Assembly (NCBI RefSeq): GCF_045062745.1
Contig: NZ_JBJGED010000007.1
Coordinates: 124,001 to 188,000, forward strand
Length of the DNA: 64,000 bases
Direction of reading: 5' to 3'
Source: Paenibacillus_AA sp045062745
GTDB taxonomy: Bacteria > Bacillota > Bacilli > Paenibacillales > NBRC-103111
Positions 8,834 to 16,516 of this stretch are shown here, one piece after another; within the stretch, counting starts at the first letter, position 1; each line of letters opens with the position of its first letter. The notes under the pieces were generated by a model. The model searched no databases. It was given only the letters and a program-made list of their open reading frames with translations, and was not told the origin of the DNA. Made by a program: the position numbers and the translations under genes.

Positions 8834-9517
8834 TTGGGAAGGAAGAGCAAACAGGCTTACGGGTTGCTGGCGGTCCTTGTCCTGCTGTTGCAGTGGTCCG
8901 CTACGGCGGCTGCCCATACTTTCGGTACGGCGGGGTACTCGGAGATCGTCATTCGCGATAGAACAATCGAATATGCATTGCTGTTGGACTACGACCAGCT
9001 CATCGGATATCTTCCGATCGACGATAACGGAGACGGGAAGGTCAGCGAGAAGGAATTTTCTCAGAAGGAACGGATTAAGATGTTCATTCTGGACCACATC
9101 ACGGTCTCGGTGAACGGGGCCGAGCGGGAACCGGAAGTTGTAGGTGCATCTGCGGTCCAACGGAACGACCTGTCGCTGATCCGGTTTGATTTTCGCTACC
9201 CGTTCCAAGAGCCGATCCGAAACTATCAGGTGGATTATCATTTATATTTCGACAGTTACGATACCGACCATAAAAACTTTGCTACCGTCCAATCGGGGGC
9301 ATCGAAGAGCGATAAAATTTTTACGAAAGGAAGTCACATTTTGAAAGGAACGGTTCAAAATGAGGCGAATGCGGGTGAGACGAATGTCGCTCAGCCGCTG
9401 CAGACCGGCCGTCGGACAGCCTTTGGTTACTTGGCGGCTCTTCTGGGGTCGGCCATTCTAGTGGTTCTATTTGCAATCTTAAAAGCCCGGCGGAAAACCG
9501 CGGCGCACTCGGAATAG
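8834..9517 (+). CDS. secreted, membrane-anchored EF-hand protein
   Basis: Predicted 227-residue surface protein: N-terminal signal (LLAVLVLLLQWSATAAAH), extracellular domain and C-terminal anchor helix (YLAALLGSAILVVLFAI) followed by basic residues. One canonical EF-hand loop, DDNGDGKVSEKE, has Asp/Asn/Asp/Lys/Ser/Glu at the calcium positions. TTG at 8834 is preferred because GGGGGAG lies 7 nt upstream; upstream ATGs would lengthen the signal oddly. It is co-transcribed with the HupE-like gene, suggesting a calcium- or metal-sensing partner of that channel-like protein. Function unknown. Confidence 0.75.
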   Translation: MGRKSKQAYGLLAVLVLLLQWSATAAAHTFGTAGYSEIVIRDRTIEYALLLDYDQLIGYLPIDDNGDGKVSEKEFSQKERIKMFILDHITVSVNGAEREPEVVGASAVQRNDLSLIRFDFRYPFQEPIRNYQVDYHLYFDSYDTDHKNFATVQSGASKSDKIFTKGSHILKGTVQNEANAGETNVAQPLQTGRRTAFGYLAALLGSAILVVLFAILKARRKTAAHSE

Positions 9518-9521
9518 GATA

Positions 9522-9550
9522 TTGACAAGTTTTAACTGCGACATTATCCT
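9522..9550 (+). promoter_or_regulatory. IclR-regulon promoter 2
   Basis: TTGACA (9522-9527), 17 bp, TATCCT (9545-9550), identical in hexamers and spacing to promoters 1 and 3. It drives the enolase/creatininase/RidA/oxidoreductase operon. Confidence 0.8.
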
Positions 9551-9561
9551 AAATTTAGAAT
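9546..9561. promoter_or_regulatory. operator box A, promoter 2
   Basis: ATCCTAAATTTAGAAT, a 14-of-16 self-complementary palindrome over the -10 and start point, 30 bp before box B. Confidence 0.6.
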
Positions 9562-9575
9562 TTATTTTACATTTG

Positions 9576-9591
9576 GTTTGGTATACGGAAT
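9576..9591. promoter_or_regulatory. operator box B, promoter 2
   Basis: GTTTGGTATACGGAAT, centred on GTATAC, in the same place relative to the -10 (25 bp) as in promoters 1 and 3. It is the least perfect of the three B boxes. Confidence 0.6.
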
Positions 9592-9614
9592 AGAAATGAG
9601 AGAGGCGTTGGAGG

Positions 9615-10724
9615 ATGAAAATCGTATCCGTGGAAGCAATACCTGTGAATTTGCCGTTTCAAGAGCCGGTAAGCGACAGCTGGGGAAAGTATGAGTCATC
9701 GAATCACGGCATCGTGGTTGTCCGGGACGAATCCGGCAGATACGGTATGGGCGAGATCGCCTTAGCCTGGTTCGGAGGCGCGCACGGCTTATGCCGGGAT
9801 GTAAACGATTATTGGGCCGGGAAGTTGGTGGGCTTGGATACGTCTGAGCTGTCCAAAGCTTCGATGCTCATGGATCATCTATGCAGCTTTTCCAAGCGGC
9901 ACTTGCTCGCCAAGGCCGGGATCGAGATGGCTCTATGGGATCTATGGGGCAAGACGCTGGGTAGGCCGGTGTATGAGCTTCTGGGCGGCAAGCTGAGGGA
10001 CAGCATCCTGCTCACGGGCGGCATCGCCATGGATACGGTCGATCGAATGGTGGAGAGCGCCAAGCTCAGAGTCGCGCAGGGCTTCGGGGAGTTGAAGCTG
10101 AAGGTAGGACTGGACGACGTGCAAGATTTGGAGGGGGTCCGTAAGATCCGGGCGGCCATTCCGGATCGGATCAAGCTGCGGGTAGACGCCAATATGGCAT
10201 GGAAGAATCCGAAGCAGGCGAAAGCGCTGATCGACGAAATGTGGGAATACGGAGTCGGGATCGTCGAACAGCCGCTTCCGGACAGCTGCATCGCCGAGCT
10301 GGCCTGGCTGAGAGAGCATACGAGGGCACAAATTCTCATCGACGAAGGCATATGGGATGTGTCGGACGCCAGACGCTACCTGGAGGCAGGAGCTGCGGAT
10401 ATGCTCCATCTTTATATAACCGAGGCCGGCGGGCTTGGGATGTCGCGCCGAATTTTTGAATTCGCCGCTGTCTTCGGCGTCGATTGCACGATCGGATCGA
10501 TGCCGGAGGGCCGGATCGGCGCTGCCGCTTCGGCGCACGTGGCGGCCGCGATGCCGAATCTGTCCGGCCATGCGTCCGATATTCGCGGATTTACCGCGTA
10601 TCGCGACGATCTGACGGTCGAACCTTTAGTCATCGAGGAAGGCAGATTGATCGTGCCGAGCGGCCCCGGTCTGGGTGTAACGTTGGATTTGGAGAAATTG
10701 GAAAGATACAAAAAGAACGGATGA
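9615..10724 (+). CDS. enolase-superfamily (MR/MLE) dehydratase or epimerase
   Basis: TIM-barrel enzyme of 369 residues that abstracts a proton next to a carboxylate, using Mg2+. The capping domain is followed by the KxK motif (K161-L-K163) and metal ligands D191, E218 and E244 (within LIDEG), which is complete superfamily machinery. The opposite-face base of the MLE subgroup, a Lys before GG, is replaced by Tyr267 in DMLHLYITEAGGL. The His of mandelate racemases is not visible either, so one-base dehydration is more likely than racemisation. GAGAGG lies about 9 nt before the ATG. First gene after promoter 2. Exact substrate unknown; a sugar acid is inferred. Confidence 0.87.
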   Translation: MKIVSVEAIPVNLPFQEPVSDSWGKYESSNHGIVVVRDESGRYGMGEIALAWFGGAHGLCRDVNDYWAGKLVGLDTSELSKASMLMDHLCSFSKRHLLAKAGIEMALWDLWGKTLGRPVYELLGGKLRDSILLTGGIAMDTVDRMVESAKLRVAQGFGELKLKVGLDDVQDLEGVRKIRAAIPDRIKLRVDANMAWKNPKQAKALIDEMWEYGVGIVEQPLPDSCIAELAWLREHTRAQILIDEGIWDVSDARRYLEAGAADMLHLYITEAGGLGMSRRIFEFAAVFGVDCTIGSMPEGRIGAAASAHVAAAMPNLSGHASDIRGFTAYRDDLTVEPLVIEEGRLIVPSGPGLGVTLDLEKLERYKKNG

Positions 10725-10738
10725 GGACGTGAGGGAAT

Positions 10739-11515
10739 TTGATCTTTCATCAAATGACTTGGCCGGAACTCCGGGACATCGTCTGGCAGGACACCCTGGT
10801 CTTGATTCCCGTGGGCGCAACGGAGCAGCATGGACACCATCTCCCTGTGGACACCGACACCCGACTTGTAACGATGTTCGCTAACGAATTGGAGACGAGA
10901 AACCCGGGGCGGATCCTGCTGATTCCGACCATGTGGCTGGGCCACTCGCCTCACCATTTGTCGTTCGGCGGCACCCTATCCGTTTATCATCAGGTATACG
11001 CGGATATGATCACTTCCGTATGCAAAAGCTGCATCGGCATGGGGGCGCGCAAAATATGGATTTTGAACGGACACGGCGGCAATCGCATGCCGCTTGGGGT
11101 GGTGCTGCAACAGCTGAAGAATGAATTCGCGGATGTGCTTGTTACGGCTTCCGAGTATTGGAATGTGGCCAGAGAAGAGATTATGAGCATTCGGGAATCG
11201 GAATTCGGCGGACTCGGTCATGCTTGCGAGCTCGAAACATCGCTGTACTTGTATAACAATGAAGCCGGCGTTCGCATGGACTTGATTCAGGATGACGGGG
11301 TTCAGGCGGAAGGCTCGATGTTCCGCTCGGACATGCTGGCGGGCAGTGCCGCCGCGAGGGTGATGAATTTCGACGAATTGACCGCCTCCGGCGTATTCGG
11401 CCGGCCGACGCTTGCGTCCAGGGATAAGGGCGAGCGGTTGTTTCGCGCCATCGCGGATAAGCTCGACGCGTTCGCGGAAGAACTCCACACTATAGGAAAG
11501 CAGGGATCTCTTTGA
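10739..11515 (+). CDS. creatininase-family amidohydrolase
   Basis: Cytoplasmic metal-dependent amide or lactam hydrolase of 258 residues. Family motifs are PVGATEQHGHHLPVDTD near residues 24-40 (Glu, His and Asp ligands), LNGHGGN around 105 and GHACELETS around 160. TTG start with GAGGGA just upstream; the gene follows the enolase gene by 14 bp and overlaps the next by 4 bp. Members occur in pathways for creatinine, pterin lactams and modified sugars. Here, with RidA, an imine- or amide-containing intermediate is plausible. Confidence 0.87.
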   Translation: MIFHQMTWPELRDIVWQDTLVLIPVGATEQHGHHLPVDTDTRLVTMFANELETRNPGRILLIPTMWLGHSPHHLSFGGTLSVYHQVYADMITSVCKSCIGMGARKIWILNGHGGNRMPLGVVLQQLKNEFADVLVTASEYWNVAREEIMSIRESEFGGLGHACELETSLYLYNNEAGVRMDLIQDDGVQAEGSMFRSDMLAGSAAARVMNFDELTASGVFGRPTLASRDKGERLFRAIADKLDAFAEELHTIGKQGSL

Positions 11516-11901
11516 ACAGCAAACAGGCGGTCGACTCCCCTCATGTCGCCCCGGTATTCGGCTATTATTCAACGGCAGTTCTCAAAAACAACATGATGTT
11601 TTTGTCCGGTCACGGACCGTTTGATGAAAATCAACAGCTCGTAGGGGCCGGCGATTTCGCCGCGCAGGTGGACAAAACGATGCAAAATATCCGCCACGTG
11701 CTCGAAGACAACGGGTTCGAAATGGACGATATTGTACGTTCGACCGTGTACTTAAACGATATAGCCAACTGGTCTGTATTCAACGAAATCTACGGACGAT
11801 ATTTCACCGCCCCGTATCCAGCGAGATGCGTAGTGGCGTGTGAACTGAACGGGTTTGACATCGAGATCGAATGCACGGCCATTCGAGACGAACGGGAATG
11901 A
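11512..11901 (+). CDS. RidA/YjgF/UK114-family enamine-imine deaminase
   Basis: Small protein of 129 residues, normal for the family, which hydrolyses reactive enamines and imines released by PLP enzymes or dehydratases. The active-site Arg105 (YPARCVV) and the Glu at 120 (IEIECTAI) are present. TTG start overlaps the creatininase stop (TTGA), with AGGGA upstream. Its place after a dehydratase-like and an amidohydrolase gene suggests that the pathway makes an enamine/imine intermediate, that is, handles a nitrogen-bearing substrate. Confidence 0.9.
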   Translation: MNSKQAVDSPHVAPVFGYYSTAVLKNNMMFLSGHGPFDENQQLVGAGDFAAQVDKTMQNIRHVLEDNGFEMDDIVRSTVYLNDIANWSVFNEIYGRYFTAPYPARCVVACELNGFDIEIECTAIRDERE

Positions 11902-11914
11902 GGGGAGGACTCGT

Positions 11915-12922
11915 ATGAGCAAGCTGATTCGACTGGCAGTGGTAGGATGCGGCGACATCGCCTCGACCCGGCACATCCCTACCATTCATGCCCATCCTGA
12001 GGCACAGCTGGCCGCTTTATGCGACTCGGACCTGGAGAAGGCCCGTCGGCTGGCCGCTGAGTACGATGTTCCGATTTTCACCACAGACTACAAGGAACTG
12101 CTCGAAGACAAGGCGATTGACGCGGTTGTGGTAGCTACGCCGCCTTGGGTTACGCCGAAGATAACGATCGAGTTTTTGCGAGCCGGTAAGGACGTCCTGT
12201 GTGAAAAGCCGATGGCCCTTAGCATGGAGGCCGCTGGCGAGGTTCGGGACGCGGAGCGGGAAACGGGGAAACATGCCCAGGTCGGCTTCACGTATCGCCA
12301 CGACCCCTTGCTGGCAACGCTCAAAGGATGGATCCGGGCTGGCAGACTGGGCGCCCCCCTCGTATTCCGAATGGGGATATTCGACGAGATCTGGGACCCG
12401 GAGGGGAATCCGGAGCATTATGACCGCATTATCACTACGATGGAACACGGCATTCCATCGATTCATGACGGCGCTCATATCGCCGATTTTTTAAATTTCC
12501 TTACCGATTCTCCCGTAGAAGACGTGCAGTCCTTCGGCTTCAAGAGCCGAGTGGAGTTCCCGGCCTCCAATTACGATACTTCCATCATTCATTTTAAGAA
12601 CGGAGATATGGCGAAGGTGGAGATCGGCTGGATGTATCCCGTATTCCCGAAGGGAGAGTTTGAGGTGCTCGGGCCTAACGGCATCGCCGTATTCGACCGT
12701 CACGAGCGATATGTGGAATTGACCACGCCGGAAGGGATGGAACGGATCCGGCATGAGGAGAATTGGTGGGACGCTTGCTTCCGTATCCAACTGGACCGAT
12801 TTCTCTCCTCCATCCGCGAAGGCCGTCCTTTCGTTCCCGGTACGGCGGAAGGGATCTACAGTCTCGGATTGACCAAATCCATAGAAGCTTCGGTTAGGCG
12901 AAATCGACCGATGAACGATTGA
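11915..12922 (+). CDS. Gfo/Idh/MocA-family oxidoreductase
   Basis: NAD(P)-dependent sugar or inositol dehydrogenase of 335 residues. The Rossmann motif GCGDIA is at 11-16 and the family signature EKP at 97-99 (Lys98), followed by the beta-sheet substrate domain with HGIPSIHDGAH around 185. ATG with GGGGAGG at proper spacing; upstream in-frame starts overlap the RidA gene. Last gene of the promoter 2 operon, closed by the terminator at 12931. It could supply the oxidation step before a lactonase and dehydratase. Confidence 0.9.
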   Translation: MSKLIRLAVVGCGDIASTRHIPTIHAHPEAQLAALCDSDLEKARRLAAEYDVPIFTTDYKELLEDKAIDAVVVATPPWVTPKITIEFLRAGKDVLCEKPMALSMEAAGEVRDAERETGKHAQVGFTYRHDPLLATLKGWIRAGRLGAPLVFRMGIFDEIWDPEGNPEHYDRIITTMEHGIPSIHDGAHIADFLNFLTDSPVEDVQSFGFKSRVEFPASNYDTSIIHFKNGDMAKVEIGWMYPVFPKGEFEVLGPNGIAVFDRHERYVELTTPEGMERIRHEENWWDACFRIQLDRFLSSIREGRPFVPGTAEGIYSLGLTKSIEASVRRNRPMND

Positions 12923-12930
12923 TAGAAGAG

Positions 12931-12981
12931 AAGAACCGATGCAGGGCATCCGGATGTGAATGCCTACCATCGGTTCTTTTT
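12931..12981 (+). terminator. rho-independent terminator
   Basis: AAGAACCGATG (12931-12941) pairs with CATCGGTTCTT (12968-12978), followed by seven Ts. It ends the promoter 2 operon and lies directly against the 3' end of the convergent iclR-type gene. Confidence 0.85.
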
Positions 12982-12982
12982 T

Positions 12983-13783
12983 TCACCTGCGCTTGGGGTA
13001 GGGCCCTGTGTAACCCAATAGACGGGAAAGCTCCTCCGCCACCTTCATAAGCTTCTCGCTGTACTCCGGAAACTTTTGGGCAGGAAGATTGTTTTTGAGC
13101 GTAGACAAGCTCACGGCCCCGAATATAAATCCGTCCTCCATAAAGATCGGGGCGCCTAAGCAGCGAATGCCGATCTCACCCTCCTCGTCATCCACAGCAT
13201 ATCCGTATTCCCGAATTTGAGCGAGGTGGTCGCGAAACGCATGCTCATTCGTTATGGAGTTGGGAGTTAGGCAGTTGAAGCCTTTGGCAATGATGACGCG
13301 CAGATCATTCTCCGGTAAATAGGCGGCAATCGCTTTGCCCCCGGACGAAGTATTCATCAATTTCCGCTCCCCGACGTAGGACAGAAACCGGATCATGCCC
13401 GGTCCTTCGATTTTCTCGATGCAGACCGTCTCCCCTTTGTCATAGGCGACCAGGTGAACGGTAAAATGAGTGTCATCGCGAAGTTGTTCGAGATACGGAA
13501 GAAAATCATCCTTCGTATCCAAATTCCTGAGGGACGCCATTCCAAGACTGTATAATTTTAAGCCCAGCCGAAACAAGCCTTTCTTGTCTTTTTGGATATA
13601 GTTATGAGCTTCAAGCGTTTGCAGGATCGAGAAAACGCTTGTTTTCGGCAGCTTTAGCGCGTTCACGAGATCGGACATAGGAAGGCCGCCCCGGTGCCGG
13701 GACAAATAGCCAAGGATCGCGATTGTTTTCTCCAAGGCAGGAACGGAGTATTTGGTTTTCAGTATATCGTCCAATTCTTTCAT
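12983..13783 (-). CDS. IclR-family transcriptional regulator
   Basis: Regulator of 266 residues: N-terminal winged helix-turn-helix (about 12-70, with LPKTSVFSILQTLEAH as recognition region) and C-terminal IclR effector domain (about 80-255, with SSGGKAIAAYLPE). The ATG at 13783 is chosen because GGGTGG lies just upstream; further Mets would add six residues. It is transcribed away from the GH123-like operon. It is the obvious candidate to bind the paired GTTCC/GGAAC-type boxes at 778-823, 9546-9591 and 13905-13950, of which the last sits in its own divergent intergenic region. Repressor or activator cannot be told, but boxes over the -10 favour repression. Ligand unknown. Confidence 0.9.
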   Translation of the reverse strand: MKELDDILKTKYSVPALEKTIAILGYLSRHRGGLPMSDLVNALKLPKTSVFSILQTLEAHNYIQKDKKGLFRLGLKLYSLGMASLRNLDTKDDFLPYLEQLRDDTHFTVHLVAYDKGETVCIEKIEGPGMIRFLSYVGERKLMNTSSGGKAIAAYLPENDLRVIIAKGFNCLTPNSITNEHAFRDHLAQIREYGYAVDDEEGEIGIRCLGAPIFMEDGFIFGAVSLSTLKNNLPAQKFPEYSEKLMKVAEELSRLLGYTGPYPKRR

Positions 13784-13818
13784 TTCTATTCCACCCATCA
13801 AATGATTTTCTGTAATCT

Positions 13819-13847
13819 ATTTTAGTCTCTTCGATACTTTTTTACAA
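13819..13847 (-). promoter_or_regulatory. promoter of the IclR-family regulator
   Basis: On the minus strand TTGTAA (13847-13842), 17 bp, TAAAAT (13824-13819), 35 bp before the start codon. Divergent from promoter 3. Confidence 0.55.
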
Positions 13848-13880
13848 TAATTACACAATGAGAGGTTAGAAAAAGAAGGA

Positions 13881-13909
13881 TTGACATCAGGATTCACGCA
13901 TTATATCCT
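13881..13909 (+). promoter_or_regulatory. IclR-regulon promoter 3
   Basis: TTGACA (13881-13886), 17 bp, TATCCT (13904-13909). Same design as promoters 1 and 2; drives the GH123-like gene and probably the long run behind it. Confidence 0.8.
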
Positions 13910-13920
13910 TAATACAGAAC
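13905..13920. promoter_or_regulatory. operator box A, promoter 3
   Basis: ATCCTTAATACAGAAC, overlapping the -10, 30 bp before box B. Confidence 0.6.
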
Positions 13921-13934
13921 TTATTACAAATAAT

Positions 13935-13950
13935 GTTCCAAATACGGAAC
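13935..13950. promoter_or_regulatory. operator box B, promoter 3
   Basis: GTTCCAAATACGGAAC, palindrome with perfect GTTCC/GGAAC arms, 25 bp past the -10. Confidence 0.7.
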
Positions 13951-14001
13951 AAAGCAAAGAAAATAGGGGCTGGCCCATCCAGGCCAAGGAGTTGAGAAGT
14001 G

Positions 14002-15723
14002 ATGACGGTATCCATTTTGCAGAAGAACGGTCCGATCCTTATACCGCTGGAGGCCAAAAGCCGTTATGGACTTATACGCGAGGACTCCCACGTAGCTTGT
14101 TGGCTGCAAAGCTCGCTCAAGCGGGTCTATCCGCTGTCGAATGCGGAAGGATCGGCCTCCATCGAGCTGGTCACGCTGCGCAATGCGCGCCTTTCGTTTC
14201 AAGCGTGCGTCAAAAACCACAGAGCCCAACCGTTAGAAGTGGAATGCAGGGTGGAAAACGCGGGCGATTTAGAGGTTCAAGTTCGCCGAGTCGGCTATGT
14301 CCCGCAAGGCTACATAACCCACGATACGGCGGAATCCGAGCTGGACGGTACAGGCCATGTTCCCGGTCTTGTACCCGATCCGCTGTTTCCCGAATCCAAG
14401 GCGTTCATTCGGCCGTTCGTCAATCAATCGTTCTGGATCAGTTTGAGGGTGCCAGCGGATGCCGAGCCGGGCAAGCATACGCTCCAAGTCATAATCAAAG
14501 GTGCCGGATTGGAAGAAGAAATTCGGATGACGGCGACCGTAGATGTCAGGGAGGCCGTTGTGAGCGGCCGCCGCCACTTTCCCGTCACCCACTGGTGGAA
14601 TGCCGACTGCATCTTCGATTGGTATAAGCTTGAACCGTTCAGCGACACGTTTTTCGGCATGCTCCGCAAGTACTTGCAGAACATGTACGATCACGGGAAC
14701 GACATGATTTATGTACCGCTGTTGAACATTCGCAGAGAAATCACGGATCGCCCTCCGCAGCTCCTGATCGTGAGCGAGAAGAAGCCGGGGCAATACGAAT
14801 TCGATTTCAGCCGGGTTCGCCGGTTCGTGAGGATGGCCAAGGAAATCGGCTTTGATGCTTTCGAGTGGACTCATTTTTGGACTTACGGAAAGCTGATCGA
14901 CAAGCCGATGCCCGCCGGAACGCCGACCCGCGTATACACGGACCGAGGCCGGGGGTTGGAACTGCTGTTTCCGGAGGACCTGGTTGCGACGGGGGACGTA
15001 TTTCAACATTACTTGAACCAGTTTCTTCCCGCAATGAAGCGGTTTCTAACGGAAGAGAGCATTTTGGACCGGTCCTGGTTTCATATTTGCGACGAACCTC
15101 CGGAGTATCCGGAGGCGATCGAGAGCTACCGGAGAGCCAGGAAGCTGCTGGAACAAATCGATCCTTCCATCAAGGTGATGGATGCCGTGTACAGCGATGT
15201 GTATTCTGCACAGGGACTGGTCGATTATCCGATCCCGCAGGCGCCCGGGGCTTGCAGCTACTTGGAAAAAGGAATTCCGCACGGCGTGTATTACTGCCTT
15301 AGCCCGCAGGGGCCGTACATCAACCGGTTCTTCGACACCGTGCTGACCAAGATCCGCATTCAAGGACTTATGTTCTACAAGCTTCGGACGCTTGGCTTCC
15401 TGCACTGGGGCTTGAATTACTGGTATCACTTAACAAGCTTGTACGATTCGGAATGCCAGCGGCTGCTCGATCCGTTCACGGACGGCTCTGCAGGCGGCCA
15501 TACGCCATATGGCGACCCGTTCGTCGTGTATCCCGGACCGGACGGACCGATCGACTCGATTCGCTGGGAGGTGTTCGCCGAAGGGCTGCAAGATTACGCG
15601 ATTCTGCAGGCGCTGGGCGTCGACCCTGACGATGAAGGGCTTCAGGCAATCGTGAACTACAGGGAGTTTCCCAAATCGGAGCTATGGTTCCAAGAGACGA
15701 TGCTCAAGCTCTTAACCCGATAA
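14002..15723 (+). CDS. GH123-like (DUF4091) glycoside hydrolase
   Basis: Complete 573-residue paralogue of the fragment at the window start and of the C-terminal part of the fusion at 25968. An N-terminal beta-sandwich (about 1-190) precedes the TIM-barrel catalytic domain. FHICDEPP places Asp364-Glu365 where GH123 beta-N-acetylgalactosaminidases have their Asp/Glu pair (substrate-assisted catalysis); known from the family, not tested here. No signal peptide, so it should act in the cytosol on imported oligosaccharides. AAGGAG serves either the GTG at 13999 or the ATG at 14002. Controlled by promoter 3. Actual sugar specificity may differ from GalNAc. Confidence 0.85.
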   Translation: MTVSILQKNGPILIPLEAKSRYGLIREDSHVACWLQSSLKRVYPLSNAEGSASIELVTLRNARLSFQACVKNHRAQPLEVECRVENAGDLEVQVRRVGYVPQGYITHDTAESELDGTGHVPGLVPDPLFPESKAFIRPFVNQSFWISLRVPADAEPGKHTLQVIIKGAGLEEEIRMTATVDVREAVVSGRRHFPVTHWWNADCIFDWYKLEPFSDTFFGMLRKYLQNMYDHGNDMIYVPLLNIRREITDRPPQLLIVSEKKPGQYEFDFSRVRRFVRMAKEIGFDAFEWTHFWTYGKLIDKPMPAGTPTRVYTDRGRGLELLFPEDLVATGDVFQHYLNQFLPAMKRFLTEESILDRSWFHICDEPPEYPEAIESYRRARKLLEQIDPSIKVMDAVYSDVYSAQGLVDYPIPQAPGACSYLEKGIPHGVYYCLSPQGPYINRFFDTVLTKIRIQGLMFYKLRTLGFLHWGLNYWYHLTSLYDSECQRLLDPFTDGSAGGHTPYGDPFVVYPGPDGPIDSIRWEVFAEGLQDYAILQALGVDPDDEGLQAIVNYREFPKSELWFQETMLKLLTR

Positions 15724-15789
15724 AGGGCCGATAGGTAGTAAAAAAGACGCTACATAAAGAACGCCATTAACAGGAGGAAGGACTTCAAA

Positions 15790-16473
15790 ATGAATATGAA
15801 ATTGAGCGTGAGTACGGAGTCGGACGATCAATTATTTGAGCGGATGGAGAAAAAGCTGTATACAGGCGTCATATGCGACACCTTGGACGAATTGGGTTAC
15901 CGCAATCAGGCGATGAACGAACGCTTGAGACCTCTCGTGAATGAATACGTGATTGTCGGCCGAGCGAAGACGATCCTGGCTGTCGATGTTTACTACGAAA
16001 ACGACAATCCTTACGAGATGGAGATCAAGTCGCTCGACAGCATCAAACCCGGCGAAGTTGCTGTGGTCTGCACGAATCAGTCCAAAAACAACGGCATCTG
16101 GGGAGAGCTTTTGTCAACCGCGGCCAAAATGCGCGGAGGGCGAGGCGCTATTGTCGACGGCTTGATCCGGGATACGAAGAAAATCGTGGAATTGGGCTTC
16201 CCGGTCTTTTGCGCCGGCTTCAAACCCGTGGATTCCCGGGGGAGAGGGCTTGTGGTCGATTACGATTGTCCCGTGGAAGTGGGCGGGATTCTCGTCAAAC
16301 CGGGCGACGTCATCTTTGCCGACCGCGACGGAGTAGCCGTGATTCCGTCTCAGGTGCTTCATGAAACCGTGCAAAAAGCGGTCGAAAAAGTCGAGCGGGA
16401 AAACAACACGCGCAGAGAATTGCTGGAAGGGAAGCTGCTCAAGGACGTCTACGAGAAATACGGCGTTCTGTGA
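15790..16473 (+). CDS. RraA-family aldolase/decarboxylase-like protein
   Basis: 227-residue member of the RraA-like family, which includes HMG/CHA aldolases cleaving 4-hydroxy-2-oxoacids and oxaloacetate decarboxylases. GVICDTLDELG near residue 30, WGELLSTAA around 100 and GAIVDGLIRD around 120 carry the Mg2+ and substrate residues (Arg-Asp pair). AGGAGG with normal spacing to the ATG. It lies 66 bp after the GH123-like gene. In a sugar-acid route it would cleave a 2-keto acid to pyruvate plus an aldehyde. Homologues regulating RNase E are an alternative reading but make little sense in this context. Confidence 0.82.
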   Translation: MNMKLSVSTESDDQLFERMEKKLYTGVICDTLDELGYRNQAMNERLRPLVNEYVIVGRAKTILAVDVYYENDNPYEMEIKSLDSIKPGEVAVVCTNQSKNNGIWGELLSTAAKMRGGRGAIVDGLIRDTKKIVELGFPVFCAGFKPVDSRGRGLVVDYDCPVEVGGILVKPGDVIFADRDGVAVIPSQVLHETVQKAVEKVERENNTRRELLEGKLLKDVYEKYGVL

Positions 16474-16516
16474 GTGAAGATCCGTGGTTCACGTGGGATC
16501 AGGAGGGAGCGATCGA

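Noticed and set aside
13881..14627. 248-codon plus-strand frame over promoter 3
   Set aside because: Would start inside the promoter; its sequence past 14002 is the out-of-frame shadow of the GH123-like gene.
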